Positions 32,057 to 41,257 are shown, counted from the first letter of the stretch. The stretch: 64,000 nucleotides of DNA from an uncultured Lachnospiraceae bacterium (GCA_900319245.1 ONNQ01000010.1:62001-126000), one strand, 5' to 3'. Program-made: numbers and translations. Notes: generated by a model from the letters alone, not told the origin.

Positions 32057-32923
32057 ATGGGTGAGAAAACAGGCCTTGTCCTGGAAGGCGGCGCGATGCG
32101 CGGTATGTTCACCGCAGGCGTTCTGGATGTGATGATGGAAAACGAAATTTCACTGGACGGCGTGATGGGCGTGTCGGCCGGCGCCGTATTTGGCTGCAAT
32201 TACAAATCCGGCCAGATCGGGCGTTCCATTCGCTATAACCTGCAGTTCTGCGGCGATCCCCGCTACTGCAGCGTCGAATCGCTGATTAAGACCGGCGATC
32301 TGTACGGTGTGGATTTTTGTTACGATGAGATTCCCAACCGGCTTGATCCTTTTGACACGGATGCGTTTAAGGCCAATCCGATGCCTTTCTATGCGGTGTG
32401 CACCAATGTGGAGAGCGGCAAAGCGATCCACCAGCGCCTCGAGAACGGCGACGCGAAGGACATGCAGTACTTCCGCGCCTCTGCTTCTATGCCGATCGTC
32501 TCTCGTGTCGTCGATGTGGACGGCCGAAAGCTGCTCGACGGAGGCATTACAGACAGCATTCCGCTGCGCGCGATGGAACGCCGCGGCTATCCCCGCAACG
32601 TCGTAGTCCTCACACAGCCCCTCGGCTACGTGAAGAAAAAGAGTTCCATGATCCCGCTTGTGCGCCTCACCATGCGCCAGTATCCCAACCTCATCAAGGC
32701 CATGGAAGTGCGGCACATCCGCTACAACCGGCAGACCGCCTATGTCCGCGAGCAAGAGCTCGCCGGCAAGGCCTTCGTGATCCGGCCCCCGCAGGCGCTG
32801 GGCATCAGCCGCACGGAAGACGATCCCGCCGAGCTTCGCAGGGTCTACGACCTTGGCCGGGCGGAGATGGAGCGCCTGCTTCCGGAACTCAGGGCGTTTC
32901 TGGATGAACGTGTTTCTTCATGA
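32057..32923 (+). CDS. Patatin-like phospholipase
   Basis: The 288-residue protein has the patatin catalytic parts: oxyanion loop LVLEGGAMRGMFTAGVLDVM, nucleophile elbow GVSAGA and the DGGITDSIP with the catalytic Asp. It belongs to the bacterial YjjU/RssA-like branch, predicted lipid acyl hydrolases in the cytoplasm or at the membrane. Start 32057 is chosen over upstream codons because AAGGAG lies eight bases before it. It follows the second hypB by 29 bp, probably in one transcript, and ends at a strong terminator. The last codons lie in a duplicated 16-bp segment. Confidence 0.9.
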   Translation: MGEKTGLVLEGGAMRGMFTAGVLDVMMENEISLDGVMGVSAGAVFGCNYKSGQIGRSIRYNLQFCGDPRYCSVESLIKTGDLYGVDFCYDEIPNRLDPFDTDAFKANPMPFYAVCTNVESGKAIHQRLENGDAKDMQYFRASASMPIVSRVVDVDGRKLLDGGITDSIPLRAMERRGYPRNVVVLTQPLGYVKKKSSMIPLVRLTMRQYPNLIKAMEVRHIRYNRQTAYVREQELAGKAFVIRPPQALGISRTEDDPAELRRVYDLGRAEMERLLPELRAFLDERVSS

Positions 32924-32936
32924 ACGTGTTTCTTCA
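32905..32936. repeat. 16-bp direct duplication across the patatin stop codon
   Basis: TGAACGTGTTTCTTCA occurs twice in immediate succession; the stop codon TGA is the first three bases of copy two. The duplication leaves the protein end unchanged but repeats its last coding bases downstream. Confidence 0.9.
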
Positions 32937-32959
32937 TGACATACTTGTAATACGAAACA

Positions 32960-32988
32960 AAAGCCGCGCGGGGTGTACGCGCGGCTTT
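32960..32988 (+). terminator. Terminator after the hypB-patatin operon
   Basis: AAAGCCGCGCG-N7-CGCGCGGCTTT forms a perfect 11-bp stem followed by TCTCGTTCGTTCT. The weakly T-rich tail on the plus strand fits intrinsic termination. Confidence 0.85.
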
Positions 32989-33073
32989 CTCGTTCGTTCT
33001 ACCGTTTCGTCTATCTGCTGCTCTTTTCTATGATTTTTCTTAACTTCTGTTTCCTACTTCTCTTTCCTTCTCT

Positions 33074-33589
33074 TTACTTCTCTTCTTTCTGCGTCTCTTT
33101 CGCCGCCTTTTCGCTCGCACCGCCCTTCTTCACAATATGCTTCCAGTCAGAGAGCCAGTCCTGTCCCTCTGCTCCCTTCAGGAATTCAAAGGATTCCACG
33201 AACAGGAATCTGCGGATTGCGAAGATCACGGCAATCGCGCAAACGGTGAGCAGGTTCTCCAGCGCGTTTCCGCCCTCCAGCACCATATGTCTGGAAAGCG
33301 CGAACAAAAGGACCTCGACTACACTGCCAGGGGTGTGTTTGATCAGCATCTTGATGAACTCGATTCCGATGACCAGGTCCAGAGCGCTCTCCAGGAAATG
33401 TCTGTAGGCAACTGTCCCGGCGCTGTGGGACAGCAGCAGCGGCATTTCCGTGACCAGCAGCACGACGCTTGCGATAAATCCAACCGCGACGATGATCGCA
33501 ATGCCGATTTCAAAGATGTCCATCAGGTGTTCCAGGTAACCCGTGATCTTATGGACCCGGTCTCCCTTTTCATTGTGATTGTGTTCCAT
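33074..33589 (-). CDS. PsiE-like small membrane protein
   Basis: About 171 residues with four hydrophobic segments (IFEIGIAIIVAVGFIASVVLL, a second near 75, SVVEVLLFALS region, LENLLTVCAIAVIFAIRRFLF) and a highly charged Lys/Glu tail. The order EFIKMLIKH then a re-entrant segment resembles the phosphate-starvation-inducible PsiE family, whose function is unknown. Start 33589 follows GGAGGGGGAT; a TTG four codons upstream is less likely. It diverges from the CLC gene. Confidence 0.6.
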   Translation of the reverse strand: MEHNHNEKGDRVHKITGYLEHLMDIFEIGIAIIVAVGFIASVVLLVTEMPLLLSHSAGTVAYRHFLESALDLVIGIEFIKMLIKHTPGSVVEVLLFALSRHMVLEGGNALENLLTVCAIAVIFAIRRFLFVESFEFLKGAEGQDWLSDWKHIVKKGGASEKAAKETQKEEK

Positions 33590-33631
33590 ATCCCCCTCCA
33601 ATTATGAAAACATTGTATACAGTTATTGTAC

Positions 33632-33637
33632 TATAAT
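33632..33637 (+). promoter_or_regulatory. Possible -10 box of the CLC gene
   Basis: TATAAT about 90 bp before the CLC start in the divergent AT-rich region; no clear -35. I looked for the fluoride (crcB) riboswitch in 33638-33725 and saw no match. Confidence 0.4.
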
Positions 33638-33725
33638 TTCTGCCTGTTCTTGTGATTTTTTGAGGGAAATGCTAGAGTTTTGTTATGTACAACTTGATTG
33701 AGACACATAGTAATGGGGGGACATT

Positions 33726-35006
33726 ATGGGTACAGGCAACGATGATTTCAGCAATCAGATGGAAGCGCTGGTCTTCAAGATCCGCACCGGGTGCACACAG
33801 CTTGTAAAGCTTCTGGGATACGGACTTCTGTGCGGGACACTGGTCGGCGCCGTCGCGAGCATTTTTGCGCGAGGCATTGACGCAGGCACTGCATTCCGTG
33901 AGTCCCATCCCTGGGTCATCTTCCTGATGCCGATCGGCGCCGCGGTCATCGTCTTTTTCTACCAAAAATTTGACCGCAGCGAAGGCACAGACACCGTCCT
34001 TCTGGCCGTAACAAGAAGCGAAAGTGTGCCGGGCACCATGGCGCCCCTCATCTTCTGCTCCACGATCACCTCGCACTTTCTCGGCGCTTCCGTAGGCCGT
34101 GAAGGCGCCGCCCTGCAGATCGGCGGCTGTATCGGCGACATGATGGGCAAGCGTCTCCATTTCCACGAAAGCGCGCGCCGGATCATGATCATGGCCGGTA
34201 TGAGCGCCGCTTTCTCCGCCCTGTTCGGAACGCCGCTCGCAGCCACTGTGATCGCGATGGAAATCAGCCACGTCGGCCTTCTGCAGTACGACGCGCTGGT
34301 TCCCTGTGTCATCGCCGCGCTGCCCGCCTACTATATTTCCGGCATGCTGGGCGTGGAAAAGCATCCCTGGGGCCTTAGCAGCGTCACGCCCTTTACCCTG
34401 CCCCTCTCTATTTCGACCTTTGTACTCGCATTTTTGTGCGCGCTGGTCAGTGTCCTGTTCGTAGTCGCCCTCGGCCGGATTCCGGCCCTTGCCAGAAAGA
34501 TCCCGGCGCAGCCGATCGTCCGCGCCGTCATCGTCGCGTTCGTTCTTCTTGTCCTGACACTTCTTTCAGGCGGCCAGTTCTATAACGGTGCCGGCGGCCA
34601 TGTGATCACCGAGTGCCTACAGGGCGAGTCCGTCCCGGTCTACGCCTTCCTGGTCAAAATCCTGTTCACCGCCGTCTCCATCGCCGCAGGCTTCAAAGGC
34701 GGCGAGATTGTCCCGTCTCTGTTCATCGGCGCCACCTTCGGCTCTGTCGTGGGCCCTCTTCTGGGACTTCCCTCCGGCCTTGCCGCCGCCATCGGTATGG
34801 GATGCCTGTTCTGCTGCGTCACCAACTGCCCTCTGGGAACCCTGCTCATCTGCTTTGAGATGTTCGGCTTTGAGGGATGGCCCTATTATCTGCTCGCCAT
34901 CGCCATTGCCTACACCGTTTCCGGAAACTATGGCCTCTATCATCACCAGAAGATCCGCTACGGCAAGTTCCGGCCCGGGCGCGAGGACGCGAACGCGCAC
35001 CACTGA
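33726..35006 (+). CDS. CLC-family anion channel/antiporter, CLC-F-like
   Basis: A 426-residue polytopic protein with CLC signatures: GREGAALQIGG, SALFGTPLAATVIAMEIS, GFKGGEIVPSLFIGATFG and VTNCPLGTLLICFEMFG. The GFKGGE segment and the NxPL...E(M/L)FG ending resemble the fluoride/proton antiporter branch rather than chloride-selective members, which have GSGIP and a GxFxP loop. No C-terminal CBS domains. The ATG follows GGGGGGACAT. It stands alone, with a terminator downstream. Ion selectivity (F- or Cl-) is inferred from motifs and not certain. Confidence 0.88.
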   Translation: MGTGNDDFSNQMEALVFKIRTGCTQLVKLLGYGLLCGTLVGAVASIFARGIDAGTAFRESHPWVIFLMPIGAAVIVFFYQKFDRSEGTDTVLLAVTRSESVPGTMAPLIFCSTITSHFLGASVGREGAALQIGGCIGDMMGKRLHFHESARRIMIMAGMSAAFSALFGTPLAATVIAMEISHVGLLQYDALVPCVIAALPAYYISGMLGVEKHPWGLSSVTPFTLPLSISTFVLAFLCALVSVLFVVALGRIPALARKIPAQPIVRAVIVAFVLLVLTLLSGGQFYNGAGGHVITECLQGESVPVYAFLVKILFTAVSIAAGFKGGEIVPSLFIGATFGSVVGPLLGLPSGLAAAIGMGCLFCCVTNCPLGTLLICFEMFGFEGWPYYLLAIAIAYTVSGNYGLYHHQKIRYGKFRPGREDANAHH

Positions 35007-35079
35007 TGTGCGCGCGGTTGACTTATCCAAATCTTCATCGCTTCCGCGAAAGTCACGTGGATTCTTCTTCTGAAGCGCC

Positions 35080-35120
35080 AAACTGCCGCACAAAGAATCA
35101 CTTCTTCGTGCGGCAGTTTT
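35080..35120. terminator. Bidirectional terminator between CLC and thioesterase genes
   Basis: AAACTGCCGCAC pairs with GTGCGGCAGTTT, and AAAGAA pairs with TTCTT inside. A and T tails lie on both sides, between convergent genes. Confidence 0.9.
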
Positions 35121-35128
35121 CCTATTTC

Positions 35129-35581
35129 CTATGATTCCGGCGTCGGCACCGACAATCGGAAGTTCAGATACTCTCCCTTTGCGATCAGGCTGCCCCTCTC
35201 ATCCCGGATCCACAGATCCGTCCAGATCAGGGTTCCACCTGCCTTGACGACCTCCGAACGGCACTTGAGCGTGCCCTCCGGCGTCTTTCCCCGCAGCATA
35301 TCAAGCTTTCCGCTCACCGTGCAGGTTTCAGCGCCCAGGGCCACTACTGCAAAGGAGGTCGTGATATCTGCGAGCGTGCTGAGCGATCCGCCCTGCACCG
35401 TTCCATTGGGATTTCCATGGCGGGCCGGATCCAGCTTCATCTCGCACTCCGCTGCGCCGCCCTTTTCCATCTTGGTAAGTGAGATCTGAAGAAACGAAGC
35501 AAGGGGCATCTGCGACAGCTTGTGCAGCGCATCCTCTCCCAGTTCCTTAGAGATTCCAACCAGTTCCAATGCCGCGGCCAT
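35129..35581 (-). CDS. PaaI-family hotdog thioesterase
   Basis: The 150-residue hotdog protein has the PaaI pattern HGNPNGTVQGGSLSTLADI with the catalytic Asn/Gly region and central Asp, then EVVKAGGTLIWTDLWI. Such enzymes hydrolyse acyl- or aryl-CoA thioesters. Its ATG overlaps the stop of the FprA gene by one base (TAATG), so the two are translationally coupled; the reason for the pairing is not apparent. Confidence 0.88.
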   Translation of the reverse strand: MAAALELVGISKELGEDALHKLSQMPLASFLQISLTKMEKGGAAECEMKLDPARHGNPNGTVQGGSLSTLADITTSFAVVALGAETCTVSGKLDMLRGKTPEGTLKCRSEVVKAGGTLIWTDLWIRDERGSLIAKGEYLNFRLSVPTPES

Positions 35582-36738
35582 TATCTGACCAGCTCCTCCG
35601 CAAGTTTCTCAAGCGCCGCCTCGCTGTCTGCGTTCAGTGCGGACTTGATGGTCACGGTCGTCTCTGCGAAGGTGATCTTCTTGGACTTCTCAAACATGCC
35701 CTTCATGAGCTTGGCGGCCACGGGTGCCCAAGTGCCGTTTTCGATGAATGCGATAGTGCGGTTCTGATAATCGCGCTCAACCAGATGCTCGATGAATGTG
35801 TGCATGAAGGGGAAAATGCCGTTGTTGTAAGTGGTGGTAGCAAGGACCAGTCTGTCATAGCGGAATGCGTCCTCGACTGTCTCGGGCATATCGTCTCTTG
35901 CAAGATCGGCGACAGCAACCTTCTGGCCCTTCGCGCGAAGGAGCTCAGCCAGCTTCTCTACCGCCTTCTTGGTGTTGCCGTAAACGGACGTATACGCGAT
36001 GCAGATGCCGGGCTCTTCGGGTGTGTAGGAAGCCCACTTGGTATACAGATCCATGTAGTAGCCCAGATTCTCGCTCAGAACGGGGCCGTGCAGAGGGCAG
36101 ATGATCTCGATGTCGAGCGCGGCCGCTGCCTTGAGGACCTTGGAGGTCTGCAGGCCGTATTTGCCCACGATGCCAAAATAGTATCTGCGCGCTTCGCAAG
36201 CCCATCCCTCAGGATCTTCCACGTCGTTGGCGCCAAACTTACCAAAGCCGTCTGCTGTAAACATGACCTTGTCCTTGCTGTCATAGGTCATCATTACTTC
36301 CGGCCAGTGCACCATGGGTGCGAACACGAATGTGAGGACATGGCTGCCCAGAACGAGCTGTTCGCCGTTCTTGACGATCTGCTTCTTCATAGCAGGGTTC
36401 TGTCCATAGAACTGCTCCATGAAGGTGAATGTTTTGGCGTTTCCGACAACAACTGCATCGGGATACACTTCGAGGAAGCTGGTGATATTGGCGGAATGAT
36501 CGGGCTCCATGTGCTGCACGATCAGATAATCGGGCTTTCTGCCGTCAAGAACAGCTGCCAGATTGTCCAGCCACTCCTGTCCGAAGTGCTGATCGACTGT
36601 GTCCATAACAGCGATCTTCTCATCCATAATCACATATGAGTTGTACGCCATGCCCAGCGGCACTACATACTGTCCCTCAAACAGATCGATCTGGTGGTCA
36701 TTGACGCCAACATACTTGATATCATCTGTAACTCTCAT
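35581..36738 (-). CDS. fprA: FprA-family A-type flavoprotein (oxygen/NO reductase)
   Basis: Cytoplasmic flavodiiron protein reducing O2 to water or NO to N2O in anaerobes. The N-terminal metallo-beta-lactamase domain carries the diiron ligands HMEPDHS near residue 80, a later His in PMVHWPEV, Asp in FTADGFG and His in CPLHGPVL. The C-terminal flavodoxin domain (from residue 246) begins ICIAYTSVYGNTKKAVE. Length 385 is normal, with no rubredoxin extension. AAGGAG lies before the ATG. Electrons probably come from a separate rubredoxin or flavoprotein. Confidence 0.96.
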   Translation of the reverse strand: MRVTDDIKYVGVNDHQIDLFEGQYVVPLGMAYNSYVIMDEKIAVMDTVDQHFGQEWLDNLAAVLDGRKPDYLIVQHMEPDHSANITSFLEVYPDAVVVGNAKTFTFMEQFYGQNPAMKKQIVKNGEQLVLGSHVLTFVFAPMVHWPEVMMTYDSKDKVMFTADGFGKFGANDVEDPEGWACEARRYYFGIVGKYGLQTSKVLKAAAALDIEIICPLHGPVLSENLGYYMDLYTKWASYTPEEPGICIAYTSVYGNTKKAVEKLAELLRAKGQKVAVADLARDDMPETVEDAFRYDRLVLATTTYNNGIFPFMHTFIEHLVERDYQNRTIAFIENGTWAPVAAKLMKGMFEKSKKITFAETTVTIKSALNADSEAALEKLAEELVR

Positions 36739-36774
36739 GCCTATACTCCTTTATTAAAATGTATTGGATCTACA

Positions 36775-37680
36775 TTATCCGCTAATGCTGATGTCCCCGC
36801 TGCCCACCTGAATGGTCAAAAATCTCTTTCCATTCCCGGGCTGCAGGTACTGGGTGCCCTGGGAGGCGCCGTTATAGGTGATCTCTCCGTCTCCGGTCTT
36901 GATCTCCATTCTGCATCTGGCAAGTCCATCGTCGGATTCGACGGTCACTGCCCCTTCTCCCATGCCGATATTGAGGCTGTTGAAGGTGCATTCGTTCATG
37001 GAGACCTCTCCGGCGTCCGAATAAATGTCCACCGTGCCGAGCGATACGTCTCGCATGATCAGACCACCGCCGCCCGACTGGATCGTCACGGAATTCGCCG
37101 TGATGTCCGTCATGACCAGTGTTCCTTCTTCCATTGCGATTCGAAGCGTATCGAGCCCAACGCCCGCCGGAATCGTGATCACCATCTCCGGCTCCACATA
37201 TGAATCGCTGCTTGTCTCTTCGACGATCTCCGCCGTATACTCTTCGGCGGTCGCATCGCCGGCTGCTTCCGTGCCGCCCTCGGCTGCCTCTGACGCCGTC
37301 TGTGCCTGCGCCGCATCGCCTGGCTCGTCCTCACCGAGGACAACGGCGGAGCCGTTCTGCGCACTCCCTTCGTCACTGCGTCTTCCACTCACAACCAGTA
37401 TATCATCCTGCACGGAGAATCCGGGTGTTGTCTCCCAACCGGCCGGGAAAGAAATGCTGAAGTCCTCTCCGGACCGGATCGTCAATACGCCTCTGACCGA
37501 ATTCACGGCGATTCTATTAAAATAATCCAGGCTGTAGGTACTGCCTTCCTCGACAGTATAACCTGCGCCCGATGGGTCCACCGTATCCGCATAAACCGGG
37601 AGTACACTCTGCACCATCAGAGTGAGCACTGCGAGCAGGGTAAGACACCCTTTTCCCGCTTCCCGAAACCATCTTTTCAT
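36775..37680 (-). CDS. Exported DUF4097-type beta-strand protein
   Basis: Signal peptide MKRWFREAGKGCLTLLAVLTLMVQSVLPVYA with probable cleavage after VYA-D near residue 31 (shown in parts: MKRWFREAG, LTLLAVLTLMVQ). The mature part has a strand-rich N-terminal half, an Ala/Glu/Gln-rich insert (about 120-165) and a C-terminal DUF4097-like series of short repeats: GLDTLRIAMEEGTLVM, ANSVTIQSGGGGLIM, GTVDIYSDAGEVSM. Function unknown; such proteins are often envelope-stress or adhesin-like. The start at 37680 follows AAAGGG; upstream in-frame codons lie in the promoter region. Confidence 0.75.
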   Translation of the reverse strand: MKRWFREAGKGCLTLLAVLTLMVQSVLPVYADTVDPSGAGYTVEEGSTYSLDYFNRIAVNSVRGVLTIRSGEDFSISFPAGWETTPGFSVQDDILVVSGRRSDEGSAQNGSAVVLGEDEPGDAAQAQTASEAAEGGTEAAGDATAEEYTAEIVEETSSDSYVEPEMVITIPAGVGLDTLRIAMEEGTLVMTDITANSVTIQSGGGGLIMRDVSLGTVDIYSDAGEVSMNECTFNSLNIGMGEGAVTVESDDGLARCRMEIKTGDGEITYNGASQGTQYLQPGNGKRFLTIQVGSGDISISG

Positions 37681-37754
37681 CTTTGATCCCTTTCCGCTTG
37701 TGGTCGTTTCGTACACGGATCGACGAGGGCAGACAGAGGCCCCCATACTCTTCC

Positions 37755-37784
37755 ATTATATCCACCAGGAAGGGAAATTGTAAA
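37755..37784 (-). promoter_or_regulatory. Promoter of the DUF4097 gene
   Basis: On the minus strand TTTACA (37784-37779) and TATAAT (37760-37755) are separated by 18 bp, about 75 bp before the start. Confidence 0.7.
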
Positions 37785-37860
37785 TCATTTTTGTTTCAAA
37801 ATATTTACAAAATTATTGGTATTTGTATATATTTTGGCATCTTTATTTACAACTTATTTT

Positions 37861-39003
37861 CTAATTTGTGATGATCTTGCCGTCCACCGTGAAGTTGTCC
37901 GTATCCTTGATCACAAAGATCATAGTCTTGCCGGTGTTGACCTGAATTTCCCTGTCATTGTCGTCATAGAATACGGTGGGCTTGTAGTCGTTGCCCTCTC
38001 CCTTGGCCCATCGGACGTGGATCATGCGGCCGTTTGTGATGTAGTATCCGTCCTTGCCGTCTTCCTCGATCCGCATTCTCAGATAGGAGGATCCCTCCAC
38101 CCTGGGCTCTGCGTGTACGCGCTGGATCAGCACGTTGTCAAAAGCCATCTGCTCGCCGGTCGCCGCGTCGCACTGGGGCTCGCCATAGATCGTCTTGTAA
38201 TACTTGCCGTCCTTCTCATTATACTTGACAGCAGACTGGGTCACCGGGAAGCTGCCCTTCATATCCACTTCCTGCGCGCTGACAGAATCCTTGTACTGCG
38301 TCAGCGTGTTTCTCTTCTTGGCGAAGGTGAAATGCTTCTTGTTGTAATAGTTTCTCCGATGCTCGATGGAAAATCCGGCCTTCTGGATTGCCTGGCGGAT
38401 ATGCTCGGCGTCCGTATAGGCGGTGTGCTCGGAGCGGCTCCAGGCGGGCACACGGTAGAAGCATCCATAATCGGACCCAAGCGGTCCGCCGACGCCATTG
38501 ATGTTATCGACGTCCTCTCTCGTCAGAATGTCGATCGTGTAATCGATCGGTCCGCCGTAATGGATGATGATCGGATCCCATTCCAGCGCCTCGTAGACAA
38601 AATACGCGCGGATACTGCGGATATTGCCGATCCGCTCCAGGTTCTGCCAGTCCTGAATGATGCCCATCTGACGGCTCATATTGCCCTCTTCCGGCATCTC
38701 ATAGAAGACGTCCACATTGCTGAGGCCGTACTGGGGCTGCGCCTCCTTGTCGATCGGGTACATGACCGCGATCGGTCTCTGTCTGGCGATCTCCGGCTCG
38801 ATGGGCTCGCCGGTCAAAACACTGATATTCGAGTACTCCTCATTCGTGCCTTCCGTCACCGTGTTGTCTTTGGAATTATTTGTTGCAGCGGCCACTGTCT
38901 GCGCCGCTGTGCCTGTCGTTTTAGCGATTCCTGCTGCGGTAAAACCCGTACCCGGAAAAGCCATACAAACAGCCATGAAAAGTAATAGTGCTTTCTGTTT
39001 CAT
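37861..39003 (-). CDS. Exported DUF3048 (YerB-like) protein
   Basis: Signal peptide MKQKALLLFMAVCMAFPG-type with cleavage near residue 22, a Thr/Asn-rich spacer, and the DUF3048 body: LTGEPIEPEIARQRPIAVM, ADVDVFYEMPEEG-like strand, RIGNIRSIRAYFVYEALEWDPIIIHYGG and VHAEPRVEGSSYLRM. YerB is a Bacillus lipoprotein of unknown function; here there is no lipobox cysteine, so the protein may be secreted. The start at 39003 has AGGAAAAG upstream. A monocistronic unit. Confidence 0.88.
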   Translation of the reverse strand: MKQKALLLFMAVCMAFPGTGFTAAGIAKTTGTAAQTVAAATNNSKDNTVTEGTNEEYSNISVLTGEPIEPEIARQRPIAVMYPIDKEAQPQYGLSNVDVFYEMPEEGNMSRQMGIIQDWQNLERIGNIRSIRAYFVYEALEWDPIIIHYGGPIDYTIDILTREDVDNINGVGGPLGSDYGCFYRVPAWSRSEHTAYTDAEHIRQAIQKAGFSIEHRRNYYNKKHFTFAKKRNTLTQYKDSVSAQEVDMKGSFPVTQSAVKYNEKDGKYYKTIYGEPQCDAATGEQMAFDNVLIQRVHAEPRVEGSSYLRMRIEEDGKDGYYITNGRMIHVRWAKGEGNDYKPTVFYDDNDREIQVNTGKTMIFVIKDTDNFTVDGKIITN

Positions 39004-39148
39004 TCTCTTTTCCTTTCTTATAAAAACAGGTTCTGTGCAGCTTTCCGGCTGCACAGAACCCTATTATAGTCCAAAGAATGCACAGATTCAATTGCGGCGG
39101 CGGCGTCCGAATGGATAATATAGGGGACATTTCCGACTACTTTTCTTC

Positions 39149-40201
39149 CTATTTTGACAAAATCTCTTCCGCCGTTTCCCGGTCCACTTTCTTGTAGGGA
39201 AGGCGAATATATTTGTTGTCTTCGAGCGTCACCGATTCGGGAAGATCCAGATATTGCAGCGACTTTCCGGACGCCAGCGCGTAGGCCAGCGCCTCCATCG
39301 CCTGCGCCTGCCCGTCCTTGTCATTGTAGACAGTGCCCGCCATTTTGCCGCTGATCACGGCCTGTAGGCCGACCTCCGTGCCGTCAATGCCAAAGATCAC
39401 CGGCCAGTTCTCCCTGGGAATCTCCCGACCCTCATACGCTTCAATGGCGCCCATAGCCATGTCGTCGTTGTTGGCGAGCACCAGTTCAATCTCACTTTCA
39501 CTGCTGTCGATCAGCTGCTCCATCTTGCTGCGCGCCTGCACACGGTTCCAGTTGGCGATCGCATATCCGACCTTGTCCAGCAGGATTCCTTTCTGGATCA
39601 TGGTGTCCACTGAATACTCGGTCCTGATGATGGAGTCCTGGTGGCCCGCTTCTCCCTCCAGGACGACATACTGAATGCTGCCGTCCCCATTTCTGTCCGT
39701 CTCCGGGTGAGCTTTGCAGTACTCCGTCGCCATCTCGCCCTGCAGGACGCCGGACTGAAACGCGTCCGCGCCGACATAGTACAGACTATCCCACTGCATC
39801 AGGTCCTCTTCCACCAGCTCTCTGTTAAAGAAGATGATCGGGACGTCATTCTTGCGGGCCATATCGATGATCGTCGTCGGCGCTGTCCTGTCGACCAGGT
39901 TGACGCAGATCACGTCACACCCGTTTTCAATCATTTCCGCGACTTCGTCGTCCTGCAGGCTCTGGGAGCCTGCCGCGTCCTGCCGCACTGTTACAATGTC
40001 CACGCCCTCTGCTTTGCGGGCGTCCACATATCCATTAAAGCAGTCCATCAGTTCCGTGAGAAAGGTGTCATATTGATCGTATAGCGTGACGCCGATCCGG
40101 ACGGACCCGTCTCCTCGCTTTGCGGGTTCCTGCCCGCATCCCGTGAGCCATGCGGCTGACAGCAGTGCGGCCACAAGCAGCCGCCAGGCCCTCTGCGCCA
40201 T
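39149..40201 (-). CDS. Galactose/glucose-type substrate-binding lipoprotein (second copy)
   Basis: Periplasmic-binding type 1 protein for a sugar. Signal MAQRAWRLLVAALLSAAW leads to the lipobox LTGCG. The body has VRIGVTLYDQYDTFLTELM, GCDVICVNLVDRTAPTTIID, VPIIFFNRELVEEDLMQWDSLYYVGADA split in the usual strands, and LVLANNDDMAMGAIEAYEG. It resembles MglB further upstream (48018-49142). Start 40201 gives a typical lipoprotein signal; GTG codons at 40240 and 40249 behind GGGAGG are alternatives. It is the last gene of the sensing operon. Role: sugar capture for Mgl or ligand sensor for the kinase. Confidence 0.85.
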   Translation of the reverse strand: MAQRAWRLLVAALLSAAWLTGCGQEPAKRGDGSVRIGVTLYDQYDTFLTELMDCFNGYVDARKAEGVDIVTVRQDAAGSQSLQDDEVAEMIENGCDVICVNLVDRTAPTTIIDMARKNDVPIIFFNRELVEEDLMQWDSLYYVGADAFQSGVLQGEMATEYCKAHPETDRNGDGSIQYVVLEGEAGHQDSIIRTEYSVDTMIQKGILLDKVGYAIANWNRVQARSKMEQLIDSSESEIELVLANNDDMAMGAIEAYEGREIPRENWPVIFGIDGTEVGLQAVISGKMAGTVYNDKDGQAQAMEALAYALASGKSLQYLDLPESVTLEDNKYIRLPYKKVDRETAEEILSK

Positions 40202-40285
40202 CCATATGCGTTTCCTCTTTGTTTTGTCCGATGTGCGCACTCTCAGCACCTCCCATATACTAACCTTCCGCAGCTCTTACGCGGA

Positions 40286-41257
40286 TCATCTCTGGATTGG
40301 GAACAGAATTCCCTGGTTCTCCTCCTCAAATATGGTGTCCTGGTGGATGACCCTGTGCTCCACCTTACGGATTCTGGGTGTGAATGTGTTCTTCTTGATG
40401 TAGTCTGCCAGATCCGACACACTTCTGTATCCCATCATATAGTCTTCCGGTACGACGATGCTCTGCACGGCGCCGCTGTCCAGATAGTAGATTGCCTTGG
40501 TGGATGTGCCCGTTCCGATCACAACCGTTGCCCCCTCCAGCGAGGCTGCGTACTCTCCAGCCGCCTCCAGGCTTGCGTTGTCCATTGCGACAAGAACGTC
40601 CGGCCTACTGGCCTTTTCCAGCATCTCCCGCAGAGAATCCCCTCCGTCCTTTTGCTCCAGGGTCCAGGCAATCTCGATTCCTTCCCGCGCCATCGCGGTC
40701 TCAAATCCCTGCACGGTTTGTTTCACAGATCCAAGCGAAGAGTTCGCCGAAACGATTCCAAATGTGCATTGTTCCGGGTCCCCGGGCGCCATATGAAGTG
40801 CCTCTTCGGCCAGCGCCTCCCCAATCGCTCTGTGATCGGGACTCACGATTCCTGTGATATTCTCCAGCGTTTCATCCGTGCCTGCATCCACCAGTTCCAC
40901 GTGGATCTGACCGGAAAGGGTCTGCAGGAACTCATGCACGTTTGTATCACCGCACAGCTGCAGAACGAGGCCGTTTGCGCCGTCCCTGACCGCCCTGTCA
41001 ACTACGCCCTTTTCTTCCTCCAGCGTGCCAAAATGGCCTGTCGGTATTACCGTCAGCTTGACATTCTGGTCCTCCGCCGCCTGCTGCATGCCTGCGATGA
41101 ACTGTACCCACCTGTTGTCACTGCTGTTGTCCATGATCGCCTGAATCTGGACCGTCTCCGTATTGATGCCATTTTCCCGGATCATAATGCCGTTTAGTAA
41201 TAGGATCGCAATGACCAGCACAGCGATCAGGGCCGGAAAGAGTTTGCTTTTTTTCAT
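40286..41257 (-). CDS. Membrane-anchored sugar-binding protein next to sensor kinase
   Basis: A periplasmic-binding (Peripla_BP_4) body (residues 35-320; VQIQAIMDNSSDNRWVQFIAGM, RDGANGLVLQLCGD, VLVAMDNASLEAAGEYA, GYRSVSDLADYIKKN) preceded by a hydrophobic segment KLFPALIAVLVIAILLLNGIM and no cysteine lipobox or Ala-x-Ala site, so it is probably retained as a single-pass anchored protein. This is the design of XylFII, which pairs with the LytS kinase in Clostridium beijerinckii. Start overlaps the kinase stop (ATGA), with GGGGAGG upstream, giving coupled synthesis. Confidence 0.82.
   Translation of the reverse strand: MKKSKLFPALIAVLVIAILLLNGIMIRENGINTETVQIQAIMDNSSDNRWVQFIAGMQQAAEDQNVKLTVIPTGHFGTLEEEKGVVDRAVRDGANGLVLQLCGDTNVHEFLQTLSGQIHVELVDAGTDETLENITGIVSPDHRAIGEALAEEALHMAPGDPEQCTFGIVSANSSLGSVKQTVQGFETAMAREGIEIAWTLEQKDGGDSLREMLEKASRPDVLVAMDNASLEAAGEYAASLEGATVVIGTGTSTKAIYYLDSGAVQSIVVPEDYMMGYRSVSDLADYIKKNTFTPRIRKVEHRVIHQDTIFEEENQGILFPIQR

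Noticed and set aside
33638-33725. Fluoride riboswitch before the CLC gene
   Set aside because: The conserved GGCGATGG and pseudoknot partner segments are not present.
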